Shown here one piece after another: positions 21,895 to 33,336 of a stretch of DNA of 64,000 nt. Below the pieces are notes generated by a model. The model was not told where the DNA came from and made no database searches. It worked only from the letters and a program-made list of their open reading frames with translations. The stretch spans positions 105,527-169,526 of the forward strand of contig JAWWNJ010000251.1 in NCBI GenBank assembly GCA_037176885.1, read 5' to 3'. Positions within the stretch are counted from its first letter, which is position 1, and every line of letters starts with the position of its first letter. The position numbers and the translations under genes were made by a program. Source of the DNA: Favolaschia claudopus. Lineage: Eukaryota > Basidiomycota > Agaricomycetes > Agaricales > Mycenaceae.

Positions 21895-22494
21895 TCCTTA
21901 TTGAAGGTCCGTGTTTCGCATTTCTCGCTTGTGTCCATTGTGATTACCGTATCCAGCCCTATGATCTCCATGCGCTCATGGAAGCCCATCTTGAATTGGG
22001 TCTCAGCACCGACACTGACGATTTCCACCGCTCCTCTGTGCTTCGAGTTCTCAAGACCAAGACAGCTACAGTACATATCATGGCCAGTCTCTCTTGCTCT
22101 ACTAAGTCCAGATGTCGGCGGGCGCCGTCAGTCTTCGGGCCAAGGCGGGCGTAACCGACGCTTCAGCTTTTGTAATCCCGGCAGCCATGTGCAAATGGAT
22201 ACCGGCCGCCATTATTGATTACGCACTTCCCGGGCTCTTGTCCCGCTCTCGCTTGGCGACACGTAGACCCCGCTCCACACGCAAGTCCCACACTCGGAAG
22301 CCTGCGCATAAGGCTAGTGCAGTAGCCAGCAGCTCCGCTACCACACTTGGTATGTTCTTGTTGTTAGTCGACAATGGATGCTGGCTAACGAGTCTAATAT
22401 AGAGTTACTCTCCGACTCGACGCTTTCTGACTCAATGTTCTCTGACTCGACACTCTCAGGCTCCGAAATCATTGACCTTACATGGCGGAATTGA
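21895..22494 (+). CDS. Zinc-finger-like orphan gene, 5' end unclear
   Basis: The piece CVHCDYRIQPYDLHALMEAH (from 21,930) fits a C2H2-like finger. It continues into a Ser/Thr-rich basic part and breaks frame around 22,130. A later exon with RPRSTRKSHTRKPAHK is joined by an intron at about 22,349-22,402 to a Ser/Asp-repeat tail (SDSTLSDSMFSDSTLSGS) ending at TGA 22,492-22,494. It ends about 165 bp upstream of the Crypton recombinase on the same strand. It could be a second Crypton-linked gene or an unrelated decayed gene. Confidence 0.4.
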
Positions 22495-22659
22495 CAACTC
22501 AAGCGATGCATTAGGTAAATCTATTCCTTGACTATCTTTTGTTAACCTAGCCGTCAGGGTCGTAGGCTGGATTTGAAACACCTGTACAGATTACGCTTGC
22601 AGCTCCTTTCTATACACTAGACAGGGGTACAATACATTGATTGTTTCCTCTCTTCCACT

Positions 22660-24267
22660 ATGTCCAGTGAGATCCCGCCCATCTTCACCACAATCTATGA
22701 AGCCATACACCATGCGAGCGATGAGGACCGTGCCTACTCCGGAGAAATTGAAGATGATATAGAGGCTGAGGGAGAAACGGTAACGGAGGATATCTATGAT
22801 GTGTCGCAACTGCAGGAGCATCTCTTGGACGCCTCAAAAGGCGTCACAAATGAAACTGACAAGGAATATCGACGGTCAGTACATTTTAAAGATGAAATTT
22901 GCTATTGACTTTTCCACAGCTTGATGAGCCAATGCGTACAATTCCTCAAAGAAAATAAACTCATTAAAGCCGATGATAAGTTCTTTGGCAAGAACCCAAG
23001 TGAACTTGTTCCGTTTTGTATCTGCGCTTGGATTATGCATGAGTGCGTCAGAGCCTCTTGACTGTGCCCTGATTTATTAACAATGATTCAGATGCGACGA
23101 GTATGATTTTAACAGAACAGAAAAGCATAGTACAGTCTTTCGAGCAAGCTACGCCCATGCACAGAAAATGCGTGCCGCTATGACCTATGCGTTCGGACGC
23201 TTGAACGGGCTAGGTTCTCTTCCCTGGCATGAAAGCGAATCGGTTGGTAACCCTTCTGTTTCCGAAACTGTCGCCACATACATGACAAGTTTGCGTCGTC
23301 GGAAGGTTTGCCTATCTTCTTAGAGGTATAGAATTGACTCACATATTGTTGCAGGTACGAGCCGGGGAAACTGCAACGAGCGCTCATGCAATCACAGAAG
23401 TAGGTAAACCAAACTTTGTAAGCCTCTCTTGCTAATGGTGATTCAGGAGACGCTACTCATGTATACAAATTCAATAACAAGCCCGAGATAGCACAAGTCA
23501 AAGAGTACGCCCCACGTTCCCGAAAAGCAGAGAAGGAGTCACATGAATGGGGAGGTGCGCGCGCTCGCAGACTTCTGACTTTGGCCTATGTGCTGGGATT
23601 TCTTTGTCTGCTGCGCTTCGACGAGGTGCTAAAGATCCAAATACACGACATAGAGTTCGTTTCCGACACGCTGACACTCCCTTTTCGCAAGACAAGTCAG
23701 TTTGGCGGTAAGGAGGAATTCGTCCTTCATTTACTGAACTTACGGATAGGTCAGGTGTGAAACCATTCTATCTACACCTCTTCCCTCCCCACCTGGCCCA
23801 CCTTTGTACGATTCGTGCTCTTGCGAATTGGCTGTATGTCTCAGATATTGAAGATGGGTTTCTTTTCCGAAAAATAGTATCTGGCGACCGAGTTTCTCGA
23901 GAGAACACACACATGGTGACGTCCACATTTCATTATATATCATTCTAATACTTGCTTTCAGACGAGCGAGTGCTTTCTGGAGATGTTCAGAAACAATTTG
24001 CTTGATATTGAGATTGACCCGGCGCCATATGGTACCCATTCGTTCCGTCGTGGCGGCTGCCAATGGTTATATAGTTGTTGTCGTTGGGGGCTGATTCGTA
24101 TTTGCGACTGGGGTGGCTGGAGTACCGAGTTCAGCAACTTGACCATTGTCAAGTACTTGATTTCTTACGCCGATGAACCGTCCGAGCGTCGTGAAGACTA
24201 TTTGAATCCTAACCGCCCTCCGACGAAGAAATGTTCTAGTTGCGGTAGAACATGTCATTGTATCTAA
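22660..24267 (+). CDS. Crypton-type tyrosine recombinase, apparently intact (442 aa)
   Basis: Seven exons (22660-22874, 22920-23042, 23092-23305, 23355-23403, 23447-23707, 23755-23915, 23962-24267) join in frame through GT-AG introns of 43-50 nt. The C-terminal catalytic domain shows Arg257 in CLLRFDEVL, His367-x-x-Arg370 in GTHSFRRGG, Trp394 in DWGGWS and Tyr406 in TIVKYLISY: the R...HxxR...W...Y set of tyrosine recombinases. Family and introns suggest a basidiomycete Crypton, which would act by recombining a circular intermediate into the chromosome. An acidic N-terminal region precedes the core-binding part. The last residues hold a Cys cluster (KKCSSCGRTCHC). I see no stop or frameshift. 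Element borders are not identified. Confidence 0.85.
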
Positions 24268-24411
24268 TTCAATAGTACTTGATTCCTGTTCCAATTTGTA
24301 TACAAATAGTATTCAATTACTTGTTTGGCTTGACTTGACTTCAATTCGCACAAATCATGACATGAAAGCGTCAATTTGAATTAAAGAGACTGTTATATAG
24401 ATGAGCCACTA

Positions 24412-26176
24412 CTAGTCGTCCTCCCCTTCCTCCTCTTCCTCCCCCAAGTCCATCCCCACCAACCCTTTGAGCTCCCGATAGCGAGCCGCAATCGTCGAGG
24501 CTTTTCTCATCACACAATACTGGCCACCCTTACGGTAAGTCAATTGCTCGGGAGTGAGTTCTTGAATAGCAATTGCAGCGATACGAGTGACCTCTTCCTT
24601 CCGTCGAGTAAGTTGCTTGAGTAGCGGGGTGTATTTCATACGCTGAAGCACCCCATCCTTTCCAGGTACGGAGTACTTGGCCCAGAATTCGTCGATTGAA
24701 GGCGCAGCCAGGATAGCTGTAACAAGGGTCTGAAAGAAATGAGACGGACAAATTACATTGAAATGAAGGACGTACTTTCCAATCAAAAGAGTTTTTCTTG
24801 ACGCCTTGCCACTGAGATGATTTCCAATACTTGTACACGCGCGACCAATACTTGACGGCGATGGGAACACCCTTGATAGTAAGCGAAGACGTTCCAGGCC
24901 AACGAGGAGAGTTGTCGTCCCATTCCACCAACAGCGAGTTGACACCGCGGTGCGCGTAGCTGATTGCAGGGGGATCCGGAACATCCTCTTCACTGAACCG
25001 TGAGAGCGATTCCACCTGCGAGGAGCAAGGTGCGTGTCGGGATGCTGTCAGTGGCCGGATTCGGGTCAGAGGCGGAGGTGGCAGCAATGAAGGGAGGGGG
25101 AGATGGCGATGTTATGTGTATATCGGCTGGTTCGTCAGCGGGGGTAGGCCGCACTGGGAAGAAATCCTGCGGTGGAGCTCCCTAATCTTTTGATAAGCAT
25201 TTCGCCACCCGACAGATATATGCTATTCCAACCATCGGGGCAGCATGATCATCTTGGAGGCGGACATGTCCAGCGGCAACAGGTGGCGTTGTTGGCGTTG
25301 ATGTGGGTAGAGCTGCGGGCTGGGGTTTGTAGAGGGACCTGTTTTGATCAAGTACGCTGGGGTCGAACGGAAATTTAGCGACGATCATCTCAGCCTGAGT
25401 AACCCGTTGGTCAGTATGTAGAATGTAGAAACATAAACAGAAGAACATACCCAGGGCTTTATTCTAGCCTTTTCGTTCGCTGTCCGCAAGTCCTTCGAGC
25501 GCTCTGTGAGGGGGACGTGCAGGGTGCGTACACCATCCGCAGCCGCGAAAAGGATCTCGCGCCGGGTGACAGACGCCTTCGGCTTGGTTTTCCTGTCCCC
25601 ACTCGCCTTGCGGGCACCCTTGTGTGTGTTTGTAGCAGTCTAAACGGAATGAACGAGTTCATCTAAATCCATAACTGATAATTAAGAGTACGTACCGGTC
25701 CCACTGAGCACGATCGCCACTAAATTCCTTCAAACGATTGATAAGAGCTGTTTTATTCCCCGTATATGCCAGCCGGAAGGTCTTGCAGTGTTCACTGAGC
25801 TGCGGGTTTGTAAGTGTCGCCCTGGAAGTGGTCAAGAGTTAGATGAATATATACTGTAGATGAAAACAGACGTATAGAAAGGGACATACAATCGAATATA
25901 TTGCGTTGGAAAACCAGATTCCGTGTCGTAGTCGGCAGGGAAAGGAAGAGCCGGGTCGTTGTCATTCGAAAGATCCTTGAGCGTGAAGAAAGCGCCGAGA
26001 ACCAGCAGGAGAGCTTCAGATAGAGGGAGGAGAACGAGAACGGTGCCGGCGACGAAGACGAGGACGGTGACGGTGTCGAGGTGAGACCAGAAAGGGGCGG
26101 CCGCGGCGCAGACGCCCGTGGCGTCGCCCTCGACGCGATCGAGGGCGAGCCGATACAGGACGGAGCTGTGAAACCA
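24412..26176 (-). CDS. SAP-like orphan protein, multi-exon
   Basis: On the minus strand the exons chain with short introns. A hydrophobic and acidic start (LPFPADYDTESGFPTQYIRL) leads to a SAP-like helix pair (HCKTFRLAYTGNKTALINRL). Then come THKGARKASGDRKTKPKA, VPLTERSKDLRTANEKARIK, a Pro-rich linker, PRWPGTSSLTIKGVPIAVKY, VYKYWKSSQWQGVKK and QLTYRKGGQYCVM, with an acidic end. I recall this order from a recurrent Agaricomycete orphan family with a SAP domain; a DNA-binding role is only suggested. The stop is at 24,412-24,414. The 5' end is unresolved because the frame changes between about 26,100 and 26,260 without a convincing intron. It is tail to tail with the Crypton gene, 144 bp apart. 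Confidence 0.6.
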
Positions 26177-26519
26177 CGCGAATCAGTTTGTTTACGGAGT
26201 TTTGACAAGACGAACGACGGAGGCCGAAAACCTCCCAGTCCTAAGCGAAAAGACAGTCCCACGCGATCGGCGGCAAACGCCGCGTGACGGGACTGTTATA
26301 TCCCCGGAAGAATCCGCGGTTATTTGAGTCCACAGTATGTCCATCAAAAATTGGCAGTTTAATAGTATGTCCTTATCACGGGCAACCCAAAGGGTCACCG
26401 GTCACCGGGCAAGGACTGAGGTCAATGAGAGGAAGTATAAAAAAGCAAGAATAAAATGAGATCAAAAGGGCTCAAAAAGGACGCCCTGAGCGGAGCGTTC
26501 ACACATTCCTTTTTGATTC

Positions 26520-26650
26520 AAATTGAAAAGAAAAGAAAAGAAAAGAAAGAAAAAACAACCCCCCCGGCAAAAAACGAAGAGAATACAGAAAATACAGAAA
26601 ACAGCAAAAAGGAGAACAAAAAGGGAGCGAAAAGGGGGAAGACTATTATA
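26520..26650 (+). repeat. Purine-rich low-complexity tract
   Basis: An AAAAG repeat run followed by A/G-rich sequence. Open frames here reflect composition only. Confidence 0.8.
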
Positions 26651-26924
26651 TGCGCATGTCGGAAAAATCGAATTTATCTTAGCAGTACAGATTCGGGCAT
26701 ATAAGGTTGGATCAGGCCATCAGGTCGAGGGCGGGGTTATAATGTCCAGAAATTGCCTATTGGCCCTTACCAGCCTGACGCACCTGATCAGCCTGATCCA
26801 GCTGATAAGACCTTATTAGGAGAGGGTGGCCAAACTGGTAGGAAAAAAAAAAATATAAAAAATATAAAACATTATTTCTGACCGTCCGAGGACGTCGGTC
26901 ATCGACTTCGCTCATCCCGACACC

Positions 26925-27018
26925 CGCCTTGCCGAGGCGGGGTGCGGGGTTTGAACGCGGGACCTTGGGAATGCTGTGAAATTTAAAAGCATGAGTACAA
27001 CCAACTGAGGCACGCAGG
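26925..27018 (-). ncRNA. tRNA-like sequence, possible SINE head
   Basis: On the minus strand, GCCTCAGTTGG resembles a tRNA A box and GCGTTCAAACCCCGC a B box/T-loop, about 50 bp apart. A proper anticodon stem is not clear (TGC...GCA around an AT-rich loop), so this is more likely a degenerate tRNA-derived SINE than a working tRNA. Confidence 0.35.
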
Positions 27019-27019
27019 A

Positions 27020-27422
27020 ATTTAAATCTCTTGAAGATTGGCGCGGCCTTCGAGATATTGTGCGGTGCAACCCTTCGTTTCACAAGCAGCGCAGACAGGA
27101 CTGCGTCCTCTTTGATTCGGATGCTCCGGGAATGTCATTTGCCCGCCTCTCTGCACTCATTCGCTGCACTCTTGAAAGTAAACGTCAGTTCGACGTTGCA
27201 CTCGTCCAGACCTTCAAGCCGAGTAAGTGGAGACCCAATACAAATTGGGCTGGGTGCCAGGTGCACGAGCAAACGAAGGAATATTCACTCTTGCTGATGG
27301 ACTACGTGATTCGCGGCGCTTTGCTGACTCCGGCAAGAGGGACGACAAAGGAGAGGCTTCATTATTTAGTAGATACCATTGATGCCGACATGTTCCTCCG
27401 TGCCGACAAGGTTACGGTGTAA
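27020..27422 (+). pseudogene. C-terminal fragment of a recurrent Agaricomycete orphan protein
   Basis: An open frame without a good start reads EFKSLEDWRGLRDIVRCNPS, QRRQDCVLFDSD, then FDVALVQTFKPSKWR and VDTIDADMFLRADKV to a TAA. I recall this as the C-terminal module of large orphan proteins found near DDE transposons in Agaricomycetes. The N-terminal portion is absent; SINE-like sequence abuts it upstream. Confidence 0.5.
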
Positions 27423-27644
27423 ATATACTGCTTTTTTTTGCATGGTATCAAGGCCTAAGATTATATTGTCTGACACTACCTGATAAGCCTTGCCCTCGTC
27501 GCTTATCAGGTCTGAACAGGCCATCAGGTTCGGTCAGCACCTGATAAGGTAATTTCGATTTTTCCGACACAACCTCTGTCAGAAAACACTTTTCCCAAAA
27601 TGACACCTCTCGATTGCGTTTGATGGCTGTAATAGTGTAACATT

Positions 27645-28098
27645 AGAGAGTTTGCGGTGAGCCGCCAGAAGCCACCTGGCGGCTCTAATGGCATGCGGAA
27701 AATTGGAGCGGCTATGCTGTCTGGCGGCTCGTTTGGCGGCTGGTAAGACTGGTTCAAATTTGGTTTTGCGAGTCTATTCTTAGTACTTAGTCATCTATAT
27801 CTTGAGCCATACACAAACGAAGAAAATTGGACCCGAAAATCTGACGCTATCGCACATTTGAGCCGAAGACTTCGGTTGACGCTGGAAATTGCTTCAATTC
27901 AAAACAATTATGCACGTTTGGACAACGAACTCTCATTGGCTGAAGGTATAGTCAAATATACAAGGTACCCAACCTCGAAATTGTGCTAAGGACCGCGCGC
28001 GACGAGCCGCTGAACGAGCCGCCACATGAAGTAGCCGCTCCAATCCGCATGCCGTTGGAGCCACCAGGTGGCTTCTGGCGGCTCACCGCAAACTCTCT
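27645..28098. mobile_element. MITE family B, copy 2 (454 bp)
   Basis: The same inverted ends as the 19,438 copy (AGAGAGTTTGCGGTGAGCCG) and a similar interior. Confidence 0.8.
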
Positions 28099-28209
28099 AA
28101 TGGCATGCGGATTGGAGCGGCTATGCTGTCTGGCGGCTCGTTTGGCGGCTGGTACTTAAGACTGGTTCAAATTTGGTTTTGCAAGTCTATTCTTAGTACT
28201 TAGTCATCA
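28099..28209. repeat. Partial MITE family B copy directly abutting copy 2
   Basis: Starts AATGGCATGCGGATTGGAGC and follows the sequence of 27,689-27,797 in the same orientation up to AGTACTTAGTCATC. It is a truncated head-to-tail unit. Confidence 0.75.
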
Positions 28210-28396
28210 TGAAGGCAGAGAAAACCATATATTGTGATTCCGAGTGGTGAGGGATTTCCGCTTGATCCAGAGGGAGTCCGCTTGATCCCGAGTGATGGAT
28301 GGTGATGGGAACACAGTTTTGACAGACACCCACATGGATCTGCCATGTCGGATGCCTTCTTTCCCTTTTTCGACTGTCTGCGACTTCCTAAACATC

Positions 28397-28587
28397 CTAC
28401 GGTTGCCAACGAGTCCACGCTTTGTTTTCGGCCGAAAGCTTTTCGACACGACTTTTCTGGCGCCCTTTTGTAGGCTTTCTACCTCCATAGGCCCTCTCCA
28501 GGACCCTTTTCGCGACGCCCATGACGTCGAGGACACATCCCAGAACGGCCAGGAAAGGTGTCGGTACGCCGCCTTTGCCAACAAGTC
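28397..28587 (-). pseudogene. Captured gene fragment, copy 1
   Basis: The minus-strand frame reads GKGGVPTPFLAVLGCVLDVM, then KRVLERAYGGRKPTKGRQKS and RVEKLSAENKAWTRWQP to a stop. The last part recurs on the plus strand at 30,657-30,780, where it abuts Helitron helicase sequence. I do not recognise the source gene; its presence beside a Helitron suggests gene capture. Confidence 0.4.
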
Positions 28588-29115
28588 CATGCTTTGGGCT
28601 TCAAGTCGATCTGAAGGGCAAATTAACACGGTTTTGAGGAAGTTATCTACATGGCTGGCAGGTTGATGTGGTGTGTCCGGGATTGTTTGCGATAGAGGTC
28701 TGTACAGTATATCTGCGTTACTGTAACTTCCGGAAACCACAACACAGTGTCATTGTAAAACAGTCGTATCAGCGCGCTACAGTATATACCTAGTGTCCTA
28801 TGTAGGCGGCAAACCTGGCAATAGTAGTTGCATGCGTTGACCGCGCCGAAAGAAGCTTAGAAGGCTGGCATTTTCGCCGTACCTTTGCCGTACCTAGTAG
28901 CGCCAGAAAGTAAGGCTGTATAGGCACTGAACTGAACGAATTTCAGCAGCGGTGATGGCGGAGGGGTGAAAACAGAGGCGGGGAGTGGTAACGGTGGCGA
29001 GTTCTTTCTTGCTTGAACAAGGTGTGTAAGTGTATACAAGATTGGGACTCCTATTTATTGCGCACCTTTTATTGAATTCGCGGTGTGCGCCCGCCGCCAC
29101 ACTAGACAATTCCTA

Positions 29116-29348
29116 CTGTACTATTTCGACCGTAGATTCAAGTCACAGGTCACAGAGGGACCTGAATTGAATCTATTTTATTTTCGTAACGTGTCACAGC
29201 GCGTTTTTGGGCCATTTACCATCAAAATTGATCGGCAAAACACGAAAAATCTCCCTAAAAGGCAATTCGATCACTGATGAATGATGGCAAAAGTGAAGAT
29301 GAAGCGTCACACCTCAAACCCATTGAATCTACGGTCGAAATAGTACAG
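29116..29348. mobile_element. TA-flanked MITE family W, copy 1 (233 bp)
   Basis: Inverted ends CTGTACTATTTCGACCGTAG continue with ATTCAA; TA is duplicated at 29,114-29,115 and 29,349-29,350. Confidence 0.85.
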
Positions 29349-29422
29349 TAGTCTGAAATTGTTGGCGGGGGTCGACCCGGACCTCGGTTTTGTCACAGTT
29401 GTAACATCATGTGCATTTTCCC

Positions 29423-30004
29423 TAGTGTTGCCGCGGCTCGGCTCGGCTCCGGCTAGCCGATCGAGCTGAGCTATTTTAAGCCGAGCTGAGCCAGCCGTTA
29501 CCAGGGCGGCTCCACGTGGCTCGGCTCAGGGTCAAGCCGGCTTGAGCCCGGCTCAGCCGCAGCTCAAGCACAATTTTGTTCAGTCTGCGGTCCCGTTGAC
29601 CAATGGCTACCAATGCTGTTTAGATACACACCTACCATCCCCCAATGCCTTTAACCTCCAGACTTCATGTCTGGGCTGTCATTTGTAGCGCTTTCGTCAC
29701 CATGAGAAATTGTGTTTAAAAATAAATTTAATAAAGAAGGTGTCGACAGCGTCAAGATAGCCTGTGAATATTCTCAAAAGACTAGAAAGCGTGTCTGTGT
29801 GCTATTTCTTTGTTGTGCGATCCATGTACAGTGCCTAAATTGCAGCTTCGTGAAAACCTTGCTGAGCCGTTGCTGAGCCGTGGGTGAGCCGCAAGCCACG
29901 TAAGCCAGCCGTTAAAAACAGCTCGGCTCGGCTTTCTGCGGTGATGGCTCTAGAGCCATCAAAAGCCGAGCCGAGCTAGCCGAAGCCGAGCCGCGGCAAC
30001 ACTA
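29423..30004. mobile_element. hAT-type MITE, family C (582 bp)
   Basis: Ends TAGTGTTGCCGCGGCTCGGC/inverse, with a perfect 8-bp duplication ATTTTCCC (29,415-29,422 and 30,005-30,012). It shares only the first ten terminal bases with family A; the subterminal repeats here are GGCTCGGCT/AGCCGAGCC. It sits inside repeat R copy 2. Confidence 0.92.
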
Positions 30005-30647
30005 ATTTTCCCACGCCCCAATGGGGAATGACACGTATGCGCGTCGGTGCTGTGGTACGCAGCGACCACCACTGTGAAGGCTTCGCAAGCCTTGGGAAGT
30101 ATCGGAAGACTGCCCAGCCCATAAATACACATAACTCCGTGCTACTTCACGTTTTGGGACCATATTCATCAAGTAATATTATGTTCATGGAATGAGTATA
30201 TTATCTTCGGGATTACGGCCCCGTCCAAAAGTCCCAGATGCTTCACAATGGTAAATATACTCCCGGCAAATGTAAATGTGGGGTTTTAAGCCCTCCATAC
30301 AGCCAACAAGCTCCATATTGGGCTCAAGTCGTTGGACCGCCGAACGACGTGTCATTTCCTTATCCGACCGTGTGAACTGGCACGTGTGTCACAGAATCCG
30401 AGGTCTTGGATGGCAGGCGCCATCAAGTTGAAGTTCAGACTCTAAGTATATAATAGATTTATCGACTATCATAAATCTTGTAGAGTCTGACTTGGTGAGA
30501 CTAGAAAATTCCCACAACACCCGCCTCCACTGGTTGCCAGCCAACATTTCTCCCAGCATTGAAGGAAAATTGAAAGAATAGTCTGAAACGAATATTTTCC
30601 TGTTGCAAATTAGCCCTGCGAGCCGGTCTTGACCTCAGTGTAGCGCC

Positions 30648-31190
30648 CCCAACGTCATGGGCGTCGCAAAATGGGTCCTGGAGAGAGCCTATGGAGGTAG
30701 AAAGCCTACAAAAGGGCGCCAGAAAAGTCGCGTCGAAAAGCTTTCGGCCGAAAACAAAGCGTGGACTCGTTGGCAACCGTACAAGGACACAACTGCCATT
30801 GAATACAGCCTGGGCTGTTACAATACACAAAAGTCAAGGATTAACCCTAAAGAAAGCTGTCGTTGACCTCGGAGACAAAGACTTTTCATCGGGACTTTCA
30901 GATATTTTGATTGACCGGATGTAAATTACGAGACGGTCTTCTACTGGTCTATGTGTCTGTCGGCTAATTTTTCTATCGGCTAATTTATGTCTATCGTTTT
31001 GCAAGTGTCTGCCATAGAAACGGCGTGTCTGCCCCACTCTAGCACAAACAGGGGCCTTTCTGTGGGTCTGCGGTGTCTGTGGTGTCTGCCGCAGACCACT
31101 GCAGACATCTGTCGTTTTCCAGATGTGGCCATTTCACGCGTCAAGACTTTGGCTGGAATTGCATTTCGAACAAGTTTTCACTGAGGACAA
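30648..31190 (+). pseudogene. Helitron helicase remnant B with captured fragment
   Basis: 30,657-30,780 encodes VLERAYGGRKPTKGRQKSRV and AENKAWTRWQP (captured fragment, copy 2). It runs straight into TQLPLNTAWAVTIHKSQGLT and KKAVVDLGDKDFSSGL of the Helitron helicase. About 220 bp of other sequence is inserted near 30,900-31,118. The helicase then resumes with VAISRVKTLAGIAFRTSF. Confidence 0.7.
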
Positions 31191-32144
31191 CTGGAAAAAC
31201 TCAATGTAACAGATTCAATGCGGATGCTTCAAGTTGAGACTACTAGTACTGATACATTACATTTACTCTCCACAGCCAACGAATGGACCTTACTTAGTAC
31301 CAGTCAATATGTATTTTTCTGAAACCTCATCTACTTGAACGTAGTTGATAATTTCTTGTTCAACTTACTTTACTCCAATGTGCATTGTAATATTGATACA
31401 GGTAGGCCGGAACTCCGGCATACAAATCATATTTAGACTTAGATATAGAGTAAGAATTTATATATTCTAGTTACATTTCTGGCCACAATAAATTTATTGT
31501 ATTTTAGCTAGTTTCTGAGGTCCATATTCTAAATGAGAAACAATTAACTTGTTGGCCCGATAAATTGAGGAAACGTGGCAGTGAAGTAGTTCACATCACG
31601 GCAATCACGGCAAAATTGCCATATATGGAAGGTCGGCACATCCCGGCCAGTGCCGGCCGGAAAAATTTTGCGATTTTGGGGCCCTTTTTGGGCCGAAAAA
31701 GTCATTGTCACGCGTCACCTAGGCTCGACACCAGATGCCATCAGCGCATCAAATGTCTGCCGCACCACTCAACCTTCACCAAATCTCAACCAAATCCAAG
31801 GGACTTCTGCTATGGATGTTTGCTGGGGTCAGAATTGAGCTGTATTCGTGTTTTCCTACAGATATTGCTTCAGAATACCTGTCCCTCGCATGCTACATCA
31901 AAGTAAGGCCTCTCTCATTGACCTCAAATAAAAATGTATGCTAGAAAACTTCATTGTAGTTCTTATTTCTGGTCAGTTTCAACTCAGAATCACTTGAATG
32001 CATGATTAGAATGGATCACAAGAGTTTCCAGCAACCTCCGAGCGAATATGGCCCATATGGGCACAAACTGAGCAGCTTGAGCCCGGAGATGTAGGTATAG
32101 TCGGAGTTTGAAATTTCCGTCTGTCAATCTACGGCTAAGTGCTT

Positions 32145-32200
32145 CCAGCCGTTATAGTAAGTAATACCTGCTTGCTCGTCATTACCACTATAACGGCTGG
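32145..32200. repeat. Short hairpin (56 bp)
   Basis: Perfect 14-bp arms CCAGCCGTTATAGT/ACTATAACGGCTGG around a 28-bp loop. It could be the remnant of a very small MITE. Confidence 0.75.
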
Positions 32201-32225
32201 TATCGAGCCTACATAGCCCTCGGTA

Positions 32226-32385
32226 CTGTACTATTTCGACCATAACTTCAGCCGCTGTGACCTGTGACCACTTAACTCCACTTTTTCACTAATTCAAATT
32301 GCGTTTTCCGGGCTGTTTTTGATGGGAAAACGGGCCAAAACTGCCCTGTGACCTGGGACATGAAGTTGTGGTCGAAATAGTACAG
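32226..32385. mobile_element. TA-flanked MITE family W, copy 2 (160 bp)
   Basis: Ends CTGTACTATTTCGACCATAA/inverse match the ends of the 29,116 copy; TA is duplicated at 32,224-32,225 and 32,386-32,387. The interior is shorter and different. Confidence 0.85.
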
Positions 32386-32465
32386 TAGAGCCAAAAAGCT
32401 ATGGGATATGACAGATTTATGGGTTATCCCAGCCAAAAACCGGTCAAAAACCCCCAAAAATGTAG

Positions 32466-32845
32466 TGCGTTCGGATCATCCTGCCAGCAGGATCAGGTTG
32501 CAGGAGGCAGGATCGGCAACCCGGGTAAGGCCTTCCCGGGCACAACCCGGGCATGTCCGCGGCTTGGTGAATGACGGCATACGTGGGTTCTCGAGTACAG
32601 AAACACTGTCTTTGAGTAGCTTTGAGTCCCCGAACGCGTTGGGATGTCGAGTCATAAAGGCACAAGTTTTTAATGATGTATTTTTGCATATGACGCGTCG
32701 AAACGCGTAGAAAGACGCGAAAAGAGGTGAAATAAGGAAAATGTTGATGGGTCACGGTACCTGTCCATCAGGCGGACCGTTGCCCCGATCAGCCATCATC
32801 CTGCATCATCCTGCTTCTTGCTGCTGTCAGGACGATCCGAACGCA
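32466..32845. mobile_element. Inverted-repeat element (380 bp)
   Basis: Ends TGCGTTCGGATC(A/G)TCCTG followed by CAGCAG with one more mismatch; CATCCTGC/GGATGATGC-type motifs follow inward. No convincing target duplication. Confidence 0.6.
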
Positions 32846-32876
32846 ATCTTGATTCTTGGGTTATGGGAGCTATGGG

Positions 32877-33336
32877 TTATGACAGCTTTGACTGTATTTT
32901 ACATGTATGTATATAGTACACCTCATTACTAAGCATTTGTTTGGGTACATAAAAACTCGAAAAGCCTCCTACGTATGTACGCTCTAGCGCGCGAGCAACA
33001 TCTTTCTCACGAGTGACGTGAGCCAGTAGGCGAATCGGTGGGTAGACGATATGGGCGGGGATTTGCAGCGTTGACGGATTCGACGTGGCGAGAGGAGAGC
33101 TTGTGCGGAGATAGAACGGTAACCTATGCGTTGCGGCGTTGGTAGACTCAAAGAAGGCGTCGAAGCGGAGCTTTTGATGGGAGATAGGAGTCGCTGTGGC
33201 TGTCGATGGTATGAGAGGCTGCAGAGGAGAGGAAATTAGCGTAGAGAAGAGACTGGAATGTAGATACACGCACCTTAACTCTAGGTGCCGGCAAAGGGGA
33301 GATGAGTAACGCGAAAGGTGGCCACCGAGCCAGCAA
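32877..33336 (-). CDS. Unrecognised gene fragment, two exons
   Basis: On the minus strand a frame with FALLISPLPAPRVK joins through a GTGCGT...CTGCAG intron (about 33,213-33,270) to SHQKLRFDAFFESTNAATHR, PAHIVYPPIRLLAHVTREKD and ARALERTYVGGFSSFYVPK. The phase is kept across the intron and composition is protein-like. There is no clear start. I do not recognise the family. Confidence 0.35.

Noticed and set aside
26456..26819. Lys/Glu-rich frames at 26.5 kb
   Set aside because: They are translations of an AAAAG-type low-complexity tract.
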